A stretch of DNA of 16,328 nt. Source: Caldilineales bacterium (lineage in GTDB: Bacteria; Chloroflexota; Anaerolineae; JAAEKA01). Below are positions 1-6,784 of this stretch, piece by piece. The stretch spans positions 1 to 16,328 of the forward strand of contig JAJTXO010000026.1 of assembly GCA_021463315.1 (NCBI GenBank). The letters are read 5' to 3'. The notes below the pieces were generated by a model that did not search any database, was not told the DNA's origin, and was given only the letters and a program-made list of their open reading frames with translations. Within the stretch, counting starts at the first letter, position 1. Every line of letters starts with the position of its first letter. Both the position numbers and the translations under genes were made by a program.

Positions 1-77
1 GGGGAAGACTTCCGAAGTCTTATGGACTATGAGCTCGCTTTGAACAAACCTGCGCAGACTTCGGAAGTCTCGACCCC
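1..77 (+). repeat. 77-bp hairpin repeat element, left copy (inverted partner at 2388-2463)
   Basis: The element begins GGGG, carries AGACTTCCGAAGTCT at 6-20, a 35-base centre at 21-55, then AGACTTCGGAAGTCT at 56-70, and ends in CCCC at 74-77. The two 15-mers are exact reverse complements, so the unit can fold into a 15-bp stem with a 35-nt loop, extended by GGGG/CCCC. Each 15-mer is also nearly palindromic itself. Read on the minus strand, the element at 2388-2463 is the same sequence with two mismatches in the centre and a small length difference next to one GGGG end. There is no coding capacity. It resembles a miniature repeat (MITE-like or REP-like); the window edge prevents seeing its left flank. 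Confidence 0.85.
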
Positions 78-121
78 GGTTTTTTGAGATGATACAACCG
101 AATCGAAAAAGGGCGCTGACT

Positions 122-925
122 TTAAGCCAGACGACCACGGTATTGGTCAAGTTCTTCAGTGGACAACTCATCGGGACGCACAAGCCTGTAGTGTCTTTCC
201 GAAGAGATGCGGATCTCATCCTCGTTTCGCTCGAACTCGAACATGGCGATCACGCCATTTTGCATGAATTGAGCTGCCAGTGGGCGGCAGATCAGATGCG
301 GGAACTTAGCTGCACACACCGCCAGATCCTGTTCGATCTGAACAATACCGATTCTGTCCGTCCGGCCTTTAGCCTGAATGGGCAGCACGTAATGTGCGCC
401 TCGTTTGTCGATGCCGATGTAGATCTCGTCCGTTTCCACCTGTCCCATAGTGCGAACCGTCGTTCGCAGGTGATTCTGCAACGAATAGCAGGTGATTCCT
501 GTGAAAACATCCACCAGCCGGTTATAGCGGACTACCGCCAGTAGCGCCTGTTCATCGCTCAGCGCGTATCGAGCAATAACGCCAGGGGTTGAGTCGAGTA
601 TCTTCGTCTCCGCCAACAGCGCGGATGGAGTGATCATCGACTGTCGGACCAGGACAAAGCGATAACGAGACCTGCCAACCGACCTGATAATCCATTCAAA
701 CCCTTCCGGCGCCTTCTCGACGATGCTGGCTGGCAAGGGCACGCGATAGCGAAACGAATAGAGTATGTCGCCCAGATTCTTGGGAAGCACCATGCCTAGC
801 TCGCCGGCAATAACCGTGATTTCGTCGCGGTCAAACGTGACTTCATCCACTCCTTTACGGTAGTGTTTCTGGAAGATCGCCTCGATAAGCTGTGAGTACC
901 GATGGACGCGTTTTGAATCTGCCAT
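122..925 (-). CDS. Probable type II restriction endonuclease (PD-(D/E)xK-like), partner of the adjacent methyltransferase
   Basis: A 267-residue protein starting at the ATG at 925 (MADSKRVHRY). The frame stays open upstream to 1054, but that part overlaps the methyltransferase gene and is unlikely to be translated. The methyltransferase stop lies 4 bp before this ATG, and an AGGAG stands about 14 bp upstream, so translation is probably coupled. Residues 161-187 hold an acidic stretch (E164, D166, E167) followed by a hydrophobic strand and Q184-A-K186. This fits the D...(E/Q)xK active site of PD-(D/E)xK nucleases, and VQIEQD at 195-200 follows. I infer cleavage of a site protected by the neighbouring methylase; the recognition sequence cannot be read. 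No transmembrane segment is visible. The gene is less GC-rich than the window (121-180 is 30/60 G+C by hand count), suggesting transfer. A non-nuclease accessory role is not excluded. Confidence 0.7.
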   Translation of the reverse strand: MADSKRVHRYSQLIEAIFQKHYRKGVDEVTFDRDEITVIAGELGMVLPKNLGDILYSFRYRVPLPASIVEKAPEGFEWIIRSVGRSRYRFVLVRQSMITPSALLAETKILDSTPGVIARYALSDEQALLAVVRYNRLVDVFTGITCYSLQNHLRTTVRTMGQVETDEIYIGIDKRGAHYVLPIQAKGRTDRIGIVQIEQDLAVCAAKFPHLICRPLAAQFMQNGVIAMFEFERNEDEIRISSERHYRLVRPDELSTEELDQYRGRLA

Positions 926-929
926 GCGA

Positions 930-2297
930 TCAACCCCTGCCTCCTGGCCAGCGCAACACCACCACTTCTTCGCGCAATTGCTCGCGCGTCGCGGTTGCCA
1001 ATCTGGTGCGGAACAGATCGATGCGCACCACTTCATAGCCCAAAGCCTGCGCAATCTCTGCCAGCAATTGGCCAGTGCGAATCATCACCCGGAGGTAGGA
1101 TGCCTGATCGCCCACTACATAGGCCAACTGCGCGCCTGGCCGCAGTGCCGTTCGCAGTTCAGCCAGATGGCGCGCCATGCCGCCGAAATAGAGCTTGGTC
1201 ACTTTGGGATAAAGCCGCTCGAAACCGGAGTTCTTGCCCAGCTCCAACCGGCGTTGTTCAATGGCATCAGCGACGCGTTGAATCTCTGAATGGCGAGCCA
1301 CCCATTGGTCATCGTCATCTTCCTTGTACACGCCGCGCGTGTTAGAACGGAGCAATTGTTTCTTCAACGCTCGCAGCTCGGCCTTGTTGTTCACGAAACC
1401 CAGCATGACTGACTCCAGACGCGTCGTGCGGGTATAATCTTTCTCGTTTGGATAGGGCGGCGACGTAATGACGGCGTCGATGGAAGCTGGACCAAGTATG
1501 CTGGCAACATCGCGGGCATCCACTCGATGAACCTGACAGATGGGCTGAGGCCGTTTCTGCACCGATCGAAGATCAGCAACCATCTTGCCGACCTCATGCA
1601 ACCAGCTTGCCACCACCGGAACGTCGCGCTTGGGACTCTGAACGCCAACCTCCGGGCCAAAATGCAGATTGCTGATCTTGAACACCAGCGCGTTTGCCAG
1701 AGCCAGCAGCATGTGCCGGCCATGGCGCCCCTCCCCTTCAAGCCGGATATGATCCAAAAGCACCAACGATTTGTGCAGAGGCAGCGGGCTGATCGAATCT
1801 CGCAGCAGCAACGCCATGGCATCGGGATCCAGAGATCGCAACGGCGCGCCATGGGCGCTTCCACAAAACGGTTCGTTGTCTTTGATGCCCTGAGCATCCA
1901 ACGCTTGTAAGGTCCCGGCCGCAACGATCTTGGCCCTCTCGTCCAACAACTCCGGGTCAACTCGCCAGTCCAGTTTGACCGTGCTGGCGAAATGGGCAAA
2001 GGGGTTTGCCTCGAGTCCAATGCCCCGAACTCCGTTGAGCTTGCCTTCGACCAGCGTTGTCCCAGTGCCACAGAAAGGATCAAGCACCGTATGCCGGCTG
2101 TCCAAGCCGAAGTCGTTCAGGTAGGTGCGCACCAGATGAGGGGGATAAGACAGCACAAAGCGATACCAGTCGTGAAAGGCGCGATCCTGGACGTCCAGCT
2201 TATTGGCGCTTCCGTTGCGCCCATGCCCAGGTTCCCCAGACAGCGTGGTGTTCAGGTCAAGTCCCGTCAAGATGAGTTGTTCGATTGGCTCGTGCAT
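930..2297 (-). CDS. Site-specific DNA methyltransferase, TSPPY (probably N4-cytosine) type
   Basis: A 455-residue AdoMet-dependent DNA methylase. The AdoMet-binding loop DPFCGTGTT is at residues 73-81, followed by GLEANP at 94-99 (an acidic residue at the end of the second strand). The catalytic motif TSPPY is at 278-282. SPPY rather than NPPY/DPPY is typical of N4-cytosine methylases, so m4C is the likely product, though N6-adenine cannot be excluded. The binding motif precedes the catalytic motif by about 200 residues; in the common N6_N4_Mtase (beta) group the order is reversed. The ATG at 2297 has only a weak ribosome site (ACGAG). The endonuclease-like gene starts 4 bp after the stop, so the pair is read as a type II restriction-modification operon. 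Both genes lie between inverted copies of a 76-77 bp hairpin repeat. Confidence 0.88.
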   Translation of the reverse strand: MHEPIEQLILTGLDLNTTLSGEPGHGRNGSANKLDVQDRAFHDWYRFVLSYPPHLVRTYLNDFGLDSRHTVLDPFCGTGTTLVEGKLNGVRGIGLEANPFAHFASTVKLDWRVDPELLDERAKIVAAGTLQALDAQGIKDNEPFCGSAHGAPLRSLDPDAMALLLRDSISPLPLHKSLVLLDHIRLEGEGRHGRHMLLALANALVFKISNLHFGPEVGVQSPKRDVPVVASWLHEVGKMVADLRSVQKRPQPICQVHRVDARDVASILGPASIDAVITSPPYPNEKDYTRTTRLESVMLGFVNNKAELRALKKQLLRSNTRGVYKEDDDDQWVARHSEIQRVADAIEQRRLELGKNSGFERLYPKVTKLYFGGMARHLAELRTALRPGAQLAYVVGDQASYLRVMIRTGQLLAEIAQALGYEVVRIDLFRTRLATATREQLREEVVVLRWPGGRG

Positions 2298-2387
2298 AGC
2301 TCGTTACTTCTCAAGCGCCCCTGCTCAGGCGCGGGCACTTGAATCAACCTTGAAACGCCCATCAGTATCCAACGCCTGAGCAAGACC

Positions 2388-2463
2388 GGGGTCGAGACTT
2401 CCGAAGTCTGCGCAGGTTTGTTCAAAACGAGCTCACAGTCCATAAGACTTCGGAAGTCTCCCC
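2388..2463 (-). repeat. 76-bp hairpin repeat element, right copy (inverted relative to 1-77)
   Basis: Second copy of the element at 1-77, in the opposite orientation. The 15-mers lie at 2395-2409 and 2445-2459 with a 35-base centre between them, bounded by GGGG at 2388-2391 and CCCC at 2460-2463. Its centre differs from the left copy at only two positions. It ends 3 bp from the LysM gene stop and 90 bp from the methyltransferase start. It may therefore also serve as a 3' hairpin for the LysM transcript, although no T-run follows it. Confidence 0.85.
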
Positions 2464-2466
2464 AAT

Positions 2467-3618
2467 CTATTGAGATGATACCCGCAGACCGGCAAACAGA
2501 TAGACCATGCCGCTCCAGCGGGTCTGGCCGCGCGCGTCGCTGCTGAAAAGCAGGAAGGCGTCGTCCTGCTGGTCTGGCCCCCACCCGGTGGAGAAGGCGA
2601 CATGGGTCACGCCGGCCGGCAGGCTGTCCAGGCTGGCCAGCAACGAGCGTGCATCCACCGACAGATCGACAAAAACCTGGCCAGGGCCAAGGTAGCTGGC
2701 CCTCAACTGCCGCAGCGCCTGGGGCCGGCTCAGGCTCAGGCTCTCCGCATCGAAGAACACCAGTTGCCACCGATCGCTCATCAACGCGGTCAGCGCGGCG
2801 TAGTCCTGGCTCTCCAGGCCACGCTTCAACGCCATCACCGCCTCATCCAGCCCTGTTCCCTGCAACGTAACCAGCACCGAAACCAACTGCTCCATGGCGC
2901 CATCGGCCGGGCTCACGCTGTAGACCTGGACGCGGCCTGGCTGATCGCTGGGCGGCATGGCGAAGACAACCTCGCCGCTGAAGGGACCGACCGCGCCCAG
3001 CGGCCCGTCGATCAGCGCGTGGCCTTGGCCGATTTCGTAGCCCGCGGCATCCAGCACCCGCACCACCAGCGTCTGCTCGAAGGCCGCGCCCTGGCCTGTC
3101 ACCCGCAGCGGGCTGGCGATGGTGCTGTTGCGCGCCGGGGTCGTGATGCTGAGCCGCGCACAGCCAGCGGCGCAAAGGGCGGGAGTCGGGCTGGGCTGCG
3201 GCGCGCCGGGCAGGGGAATCAACAGCCGCTGGCCGACAAAGAGACCATCGGGCCGGGTCAGGCCGTTGACCCGCATGATCTCCTCCACCGAGACGCCAAA
3301 ACGCGCGGCCAGGCTGGCCAGCGTCTCCAGCGGGCGCACCAGATGAATGATCACCTGATCGGAGAGGGAGGGAATGATCAGGCGCGTGCCTGGCGCCACC
3401 GCGGCGCTGCGCAGGCCATTGACCTCCAGCAGGCGCGCCAGCGGAACGCCGTAGCGCGCGGCGATGCCCACAGCACTCTCGCCCTGCTGCACCACATGAA
3501 TCTGTTCTGGCTGCGTGCCCTCCTGAGCCGCGGCCAGCAGCGGCAAGCCAGCCAACAGCAGCAGGGCAACGGCGACGAGCAGCCCTACACCGGCCCAACG
3601 TTGCACAAAGGCGCGCAT
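2467..3618 (-). CDS. Secreted LysM / Gmad2 / NTF2-like cell-envelope protein
   Basis: A 383-residue exported protein. Residues 1-31 form a signal peptide (R7, a hydrophobic run from V11 to A31, AQ at the likely cleavage site). Two LysM modules follow at about 40-83 and 90-135, each with the G-x-S/T-L-x-x-[IL]-A-x-[RK][FY]-G-V pattern and a closing IP; LysM binds peptidoglycan glycans. After a Pro-rich linker, about 157-252 matches the immunoglobulin-like Gmad2 domain seen in spore-germination-type proteins. Residues 255-383 look like an NTF2/SnoaL-type fold. The combination suggests a wall-bound protein of unknown ligand. The ATG at 3618 has a consensus AGGAGG 8 bp upstream (3627-3632), which fixes the start. 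It is followed directly by the repeat at 2388-2463 and preceded by a hairpin repeat at 3641-3723. Confidence 0.85.
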   Translation of the reverse strand: MRAFVQRWAGVGLLVAVALLLLAGLPLLAAAQEGTQPEQIHVVQQGESAVGIAARYGVPLARLLEVNGLRSAAVAPGTRLIIPSLSDQVIIHLVRPLETLASLAARFGVSVEEIMRVNGLTRPDGLFVGQRLLIPLPGAPQPSPTPALCAAGCARLSITTPARNSTIASPLRVTGQGAAFEQTLVVRVLDAAGYEIGQGHALIDGPLGAVGPFSGEVVFAMPPSDQPGRVQVYSVSPADGAMEQLVSVLVTLQGTGLDEAVMALKRGLESQDYAALTALMSDRWQLVFFDAESLSLSRPQALRQLRASYLGPGQVFVDLSVDARSLLASLDSLPAGVTHVAFSTGWGPDQQDDAFLLFSSDARGQTRWSGMVYLFAGLRVSSQ

Positions 3619-3640
3619 CGGCGAAACCTCCTGTCATCCT

Positions 3641-3723
3641 GGAGTCGGGGCTTCAGCCGGCTTTTGCGGCGAGACCCGGCTAAAGCCTCGACTCCGAATT
3701 GGCCCGGCCAAAGCCTCGACTCG
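3641..3723. repeat. Intergenic inverted-repeat hairpin with a third degenerate arm
   Basis: The arm at 3641-3660 (GGAGTCGGGGCTTCAGCCGG) is complementary to 3676-3695 with two mismatches and a 15-base loop. A third, similar arm lies at 3704-3723 in the same orientation as the second, so alternative pairings are possible. It sits between the ManC-like gene stop (3738) and the LysM gene start (3618). It could attenuate or end transcription of the upstream operon, but no T-run follows, and it looks like a copy of an intergenic repeat family. Confidence 0.7.
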
Positions 3724-3737
3724 CTGCCCGCCGGCTG

Positions 3738-6245
3738 CTACACGCGGCCAACGGCCAGCTCAGTCACCAGGCTGGCATGTTCGGCCGCCAACTGATCAGC
3801 GCGCTCGGTGGACGCGGCTTCTGCGGTGACATGAAACAGCGCGCGGTCGGGGTCGGGCCGCGCCAACAGCCACTCATCGTCGCTCAAGAAGACCTTGATG
3901 CCGTCGGTCACCTGCACATCGGCCTGGGCAAAGCGCTGCTGAAGGCGGCGCATGATGGTCGCCTTGTTTTCCCAGGAGCATTCAACCGTGGTTGAAGCCA
4001 CGTGGAAGGGAGGCAACGAATCGATCAGATGGGAGAGGCGCAGGCGGTGTTGCGCCAGCATCTGCAAGAGCCGGGCCACCGCCATCATGCCATCGACCAC
4101 CGGCTGAAAATCAGGAAAGATGAAAGCGCCGGCGCCGTCGGCCGCCATGAGCACATCGGCGTTGTGAGCTGCCTGCATCATCAGCGCCACATCCACCGGC
4201 GTGCGCAAAATGCTGCCCTGATGTTGGCGGGCGATGCGCTCGAACACCGACGAGAGATGCACAGGAACCGCCACCACGCCGCCCGGCACCGAACGCAGCG
4301 CCAATTCCACCATCGCGGCGCAGGCCACGGCATCCGGCACCGAGCGGCCGCTGTCGTCCGCCAAGAAGATCTTCTCGCCGCCCACGTCCAGGCGCACGCC
4401 CAGATCGCTGCCCAGCGCCTGGACGATCACAGCCAGCCGCCGCCGCTCCTCGTCGAAGGCGGTGTGCTCCAGCGAGATGTAGGCCGGATCGACCCGCGCG
4501 CCTAGCGGCGTGGTGTTGACGCCCAAGGCCTGAAAGAGATCGGGCAAGATCTGGGAGGTCGAGGCGAACGCGTAGTCGACTACGATGTCGAAGGCCGCGC
4601 CGCGCACAGCCTCCTGGTCGACGTTTTTCAGAAAGGCCTGGCTGTAAAGCGCAGATGCCTCCGGCGCGTAGCTGATGCTGCCGATGCCGTCCATGTAGGC
4701 GCGGCGAAAGTCCTCGCGAAAGAAAACCCGCTCGATATTGCGCTCGGCGTGCTTGCTGAGATTCATGCCCTCGTTGTCGAAGAAGCGAATATCAACCACG
4801 CGCTGGTCGAAGGGAGAGATGCGCACATGGACACCGCCCGCTGCCTGGGTGGCGCGGGTATAGAAACGCGCGGTCGGAATGGGCACGGTCTGCAAGTCGA
4901 GCACATTGATACCGGCTGAAGGCAGGCCAGAGATGACCGCCCGCTTGAGCATGCGCGAGCCGGAGTGGCCATCGCGGTTGATGGTGACCGCCGAGCCGCG
5001 CGGCAGCGTCGCGCCGAAGGCCGCGCCCAGGCGGGCCGAAAACTCCGGCGTCAGGTCTACGTTGACCACGCCGGTGACGCCGTAGCGGCCAAAGAGCACA
5101 CGGCGTCCCTGCGAACCCCAAATGATGCTGGACTTGATCCTGGCGCCGGGATCCACCTCTTTGCTGGGCCACAGCTTGACGCCGGCATACACCGCCGCGC
5201 CTTCGCCCACCACCGAGCCCTCGCCGATCACCGACCCCTCGAACAGGGCCGCTTTGGCCTTGATGCTGCACTGACGGGCCACGATAGCCCCGCGCAGCTC
5301 AGCATCCTCGCCGATATAGCAGTTGCGCCAGATGATGCTGCGGTCGATCTGGGCGCGGCTGTCCACGATGGTGTAATCGCGCACCACGCTGGGGCCGCGA
5401 ATCACTACACCGCTGCGGATCTGCACCTCATCGCCCAGGTAGATGGGACCGAAGAGCTGGACATCGGGTGCGATATCGACGTTTTCGCCCACCCAGATAT
5501 CGCCGCCGATATGCGTGCCGAAGCTGTTGGTGGGAAAGACCTTGCCGCGCAGCACATCGGTGGTGGCTCGGCGATATTCGCTGAAGGTGCCGATGTCGCA
5601 CCAGTAGCCGGGCGCCACGTAGCCATACATGGGCACGCCCGCCTCCAGCATCTGTGGAAACACCTGTGTGCCCCAGTCGTAGGGTCGACCTGGCGGGATC
5701 CAATCGAACACCTCCGGCTCCAGGACGTAGATGCCTGTGTTGGCCGTGTCTGATGCCACCTCGCTCCAACTGGGCTTTTCCAGAAAGCGGGTGATGCGAC
5801 CATCGACATCGGTGACGATCACGCCGTAGTCCAGCGGCTCGGCCACGTGGTAAAGCGCCAATGTCGCCATGGACCGCTTGGCCTTGTGAAAATCGATGAT
5901 CTGTTGCAGGTCGAAGTTGGTTACGGCGTCGCCACTGATCACCAGGAAGGTGTCGTTCAGGTACTGCCGGGCGTTGGCCACACTGCCGGCCGTGCCCAGC
6001 GGTGTCTCTTCCACCACGTAGTGCAGCCGTGTGCCATAGGAACTGCCGTCGCCAAAGAAATCCTCGATGGCGCTGGCCATGTACTGCAACGTCACCACCA
6101 CGTCGGTGATCTTATGGACGCGCAACAGGTCGAAAATATGACCCAACACCACCTGATTGACCAGGGGCAGCATTGGCTTGGGGCGTCCGACCGTCATGGG
6201 ACGCAGCCGCGAGCCGGAGCCTCCTGCCATGACCACAGCTTTCAT
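3738..6245 (-). CDS. manC: Mannose-1-phosphate guanylyltransferase-like protein fused to a degenerate phosphomannomutase-like domain
   Basis: An 835-residue three-part cytosolic protein. Residues 1-235 are a nucleotidyltransferase: the GGSGSRLRP loop (8-16) with PKP (22-24), SGD (104-106) and EKP (156-158) are the usual nucleotide- and sugar-phosphate-binding positions. About 245-375 is a left-handed beta-helix of hexapeptide repeats. About 385-825 resembles the phosphoglucomutase/phosphomannomutase superfamily. The length agrees with ManC-like proteins of about 830-845 residues known from Streptomyces and cyanobacteria. The likely reaction is sugar-1-phosphate plus NTP to NDP-sugar; GTP/mannose is inferred from the family, and glucose is possible. 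The mutase part lacks the usual TASHNP phosphoserine loop (RISPFDQ at 475-481) and the DxDxDR metal loop (RLDVGGEKI at 618-626). The start overlaps the GNAT stop by 4 bp (ATGA), with GGAGG at 6256-6260. Confidence 0.85.
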   Translation of the reverse strand: MKAVVMAGGSGSRLRPMTVGRPKPMLPLVNQVVLGHIFDLLRVHKITDVVVTLQYMASAIEDFFGDGSSYGTRLHYVVEETPLGTAGSVANARQYLNDTFLVISGDAVTNFDLQQIIDFHKAKRSMATLALYHVAEPLDYGVIVTDVDGRITRFLEKPSWSEVASDTANTGIYVLEPEVFDWIPPGRPYDWGTQVFPQMLEAGVPMYGYVAPGYWCDIGTFSEYRRATTDVLRGKVFPTNSFGTHIGGDIWVGENVDIAPDVQLFGPIYLGDEVQIRSGVVIRGPSVVRDYTIVDSRAQIDRSIIWRNCYIGEDAELRGAIVARQCSIKAKAALFEGSVIGEGSVVGEGAAVYAGVKLWPSKEVDPGARIKSSIIWGSQGRRVLFGRYGVTGVVNVDLTPEFSARLGAAFGATLPRGSAVTINRDGHSGSRMLKRAVISGLPSAGINVLDLQTVPIPTARFYTRATQAAGGVHVRISPFDQRVVDIRFFDNEGMNLSKHAERNIERVFFREDFRRAYMDGIGSISYAPEASALYSQAFLKNVDQEAVRGAAFDIVVDYAFASTSQILPDLFQALGVNTTPLGARVDPAYISLEHTAFDEERRRLAVIVQALGSDLGVRLDVGGEKIFLADDSGRSVPDAVACAAMVELALRSVPGGVVAVPVHLSSVFERIARQHQGSILRTPVDVALMMQAAHNADVLMAADGAGAFIFPDFQPVVDGMMAVARLLQMLAQHRLRLSHLIDSLPPFHVASTTVECSWENKATIMRRLQQRFAQADVQVTDGIKVFLSDDEWLLARPDPDRALFHVTAEAASTERADQLAAEHASLVTELAVGRV

Positions 6246-6781
6246 GACGCCGGTTCCTCCAGATTCATCACGATATAGTCCTCGCCATGCTCGATATGGC
6301 TCACGTAATCGATGTCCAAATTCCTGATCATGTCATGCACCCCTCGGTTGCCAGCCTGAATCATGGCGGTGAAGCGAGTAATGCCCAACCCCCGCGCGAC
6401 ACCCATCAATTGCCCCATCAACTGGGAGCCAATGCCCAAGCGGTGCCAATCGTCTCGCACCACCACCGCGGCTTCGGCCTCGACAGCGCCCGGCTGCCTG
6501 CGAAAACGGGCCACTGCGATCGCGGCCTGGCCCTGCGGCTCGTCGGCCAACGCCAGCAAAGCCACGCTATCGATGCCGTCCACGTCCAGGAAGGGGGGGA
6601 GCCGCTGGCGAATCTCATCCATCGGCACATCGTCCATGCTGATGTGGAAGCGTCGATAGCGGGTCTCGCGCGAAAGACGCACGACCAGATTCACCAGCAG
6701 ATCGCCATCGTCCGGCGTGAGGAAACGCACCTGCACCTGCTGCCCGTTTTTGGCTGTGATAGGTTGCAGAGAAAACGTCAT
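6242..6781 (-). CDS. GNAT-family N-acetyltransferase
   Basis: A 179-residue GCN5-related acetyltransferase. The acetyl-CoA pyrophosphate-binding turn is RLGIGS at 114-119 (R/QxxGxG/A type), preceded by the strand AEAAVVV at 102-108 and followed by an amphipathic helix. The N-terminal part (RFLTPDDGDLLVNLV..LSRETRYRRF) resembles the acetyltransferase domain of Pat-type protein acetylases, which modify lysines of metabolic enzymes such as acyl-CoA synthetases. That is a suggestion from resemblance only, and the substrate is unknown. It starts 3 bp after the ROK kinase stop and overlaps the ManC-like start by 4 bp, so it is almost certainly co-transcribed and translationally coupled with both. 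A sugar-metabolic or regulatory substrate is therefore plausible. The ribosome site is weak (AAAGG 11 bp upstream). Confidence 0.82.
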   Translation of the reverse strand: MTFSLQPITAKNGQQVQVRFLTPDDGDLLVNLVVRLSRETRYRRFHISMDDVPMDEIRQRLPPFLDVDGIDSVALLALADEPQGQAAIAVARFRRQPGAVEAEAAVVVRDDWHRLGIGSQLMGQLMGVARGLGITRFTAMIQAGNRGVHDMIRNLDIDYVSHIEHGEDYIVMNLEEPAS

Positions 6782-6784
6782 AAG

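Noticed and set aside
926..1054. A longer N-terminus for the endonuclease-like gene
   Set aside because: The extra 43 residues overlap the methylase coding sequence in another frame and are rich in W, C and R. The ATG at 925 directly follows the methylase stop.
2602..3795. A 397-codon open frame on the plus strand opposite the LysM gene
   Set aside because: Its composition is rich in Q, A, R and H, the typical antisense shadow of a GC-rich gene. It has no ribosome site or domain, and it crosses the intergenic hairpin. The opposite strand has a clear LysM protein with AGGAGG.
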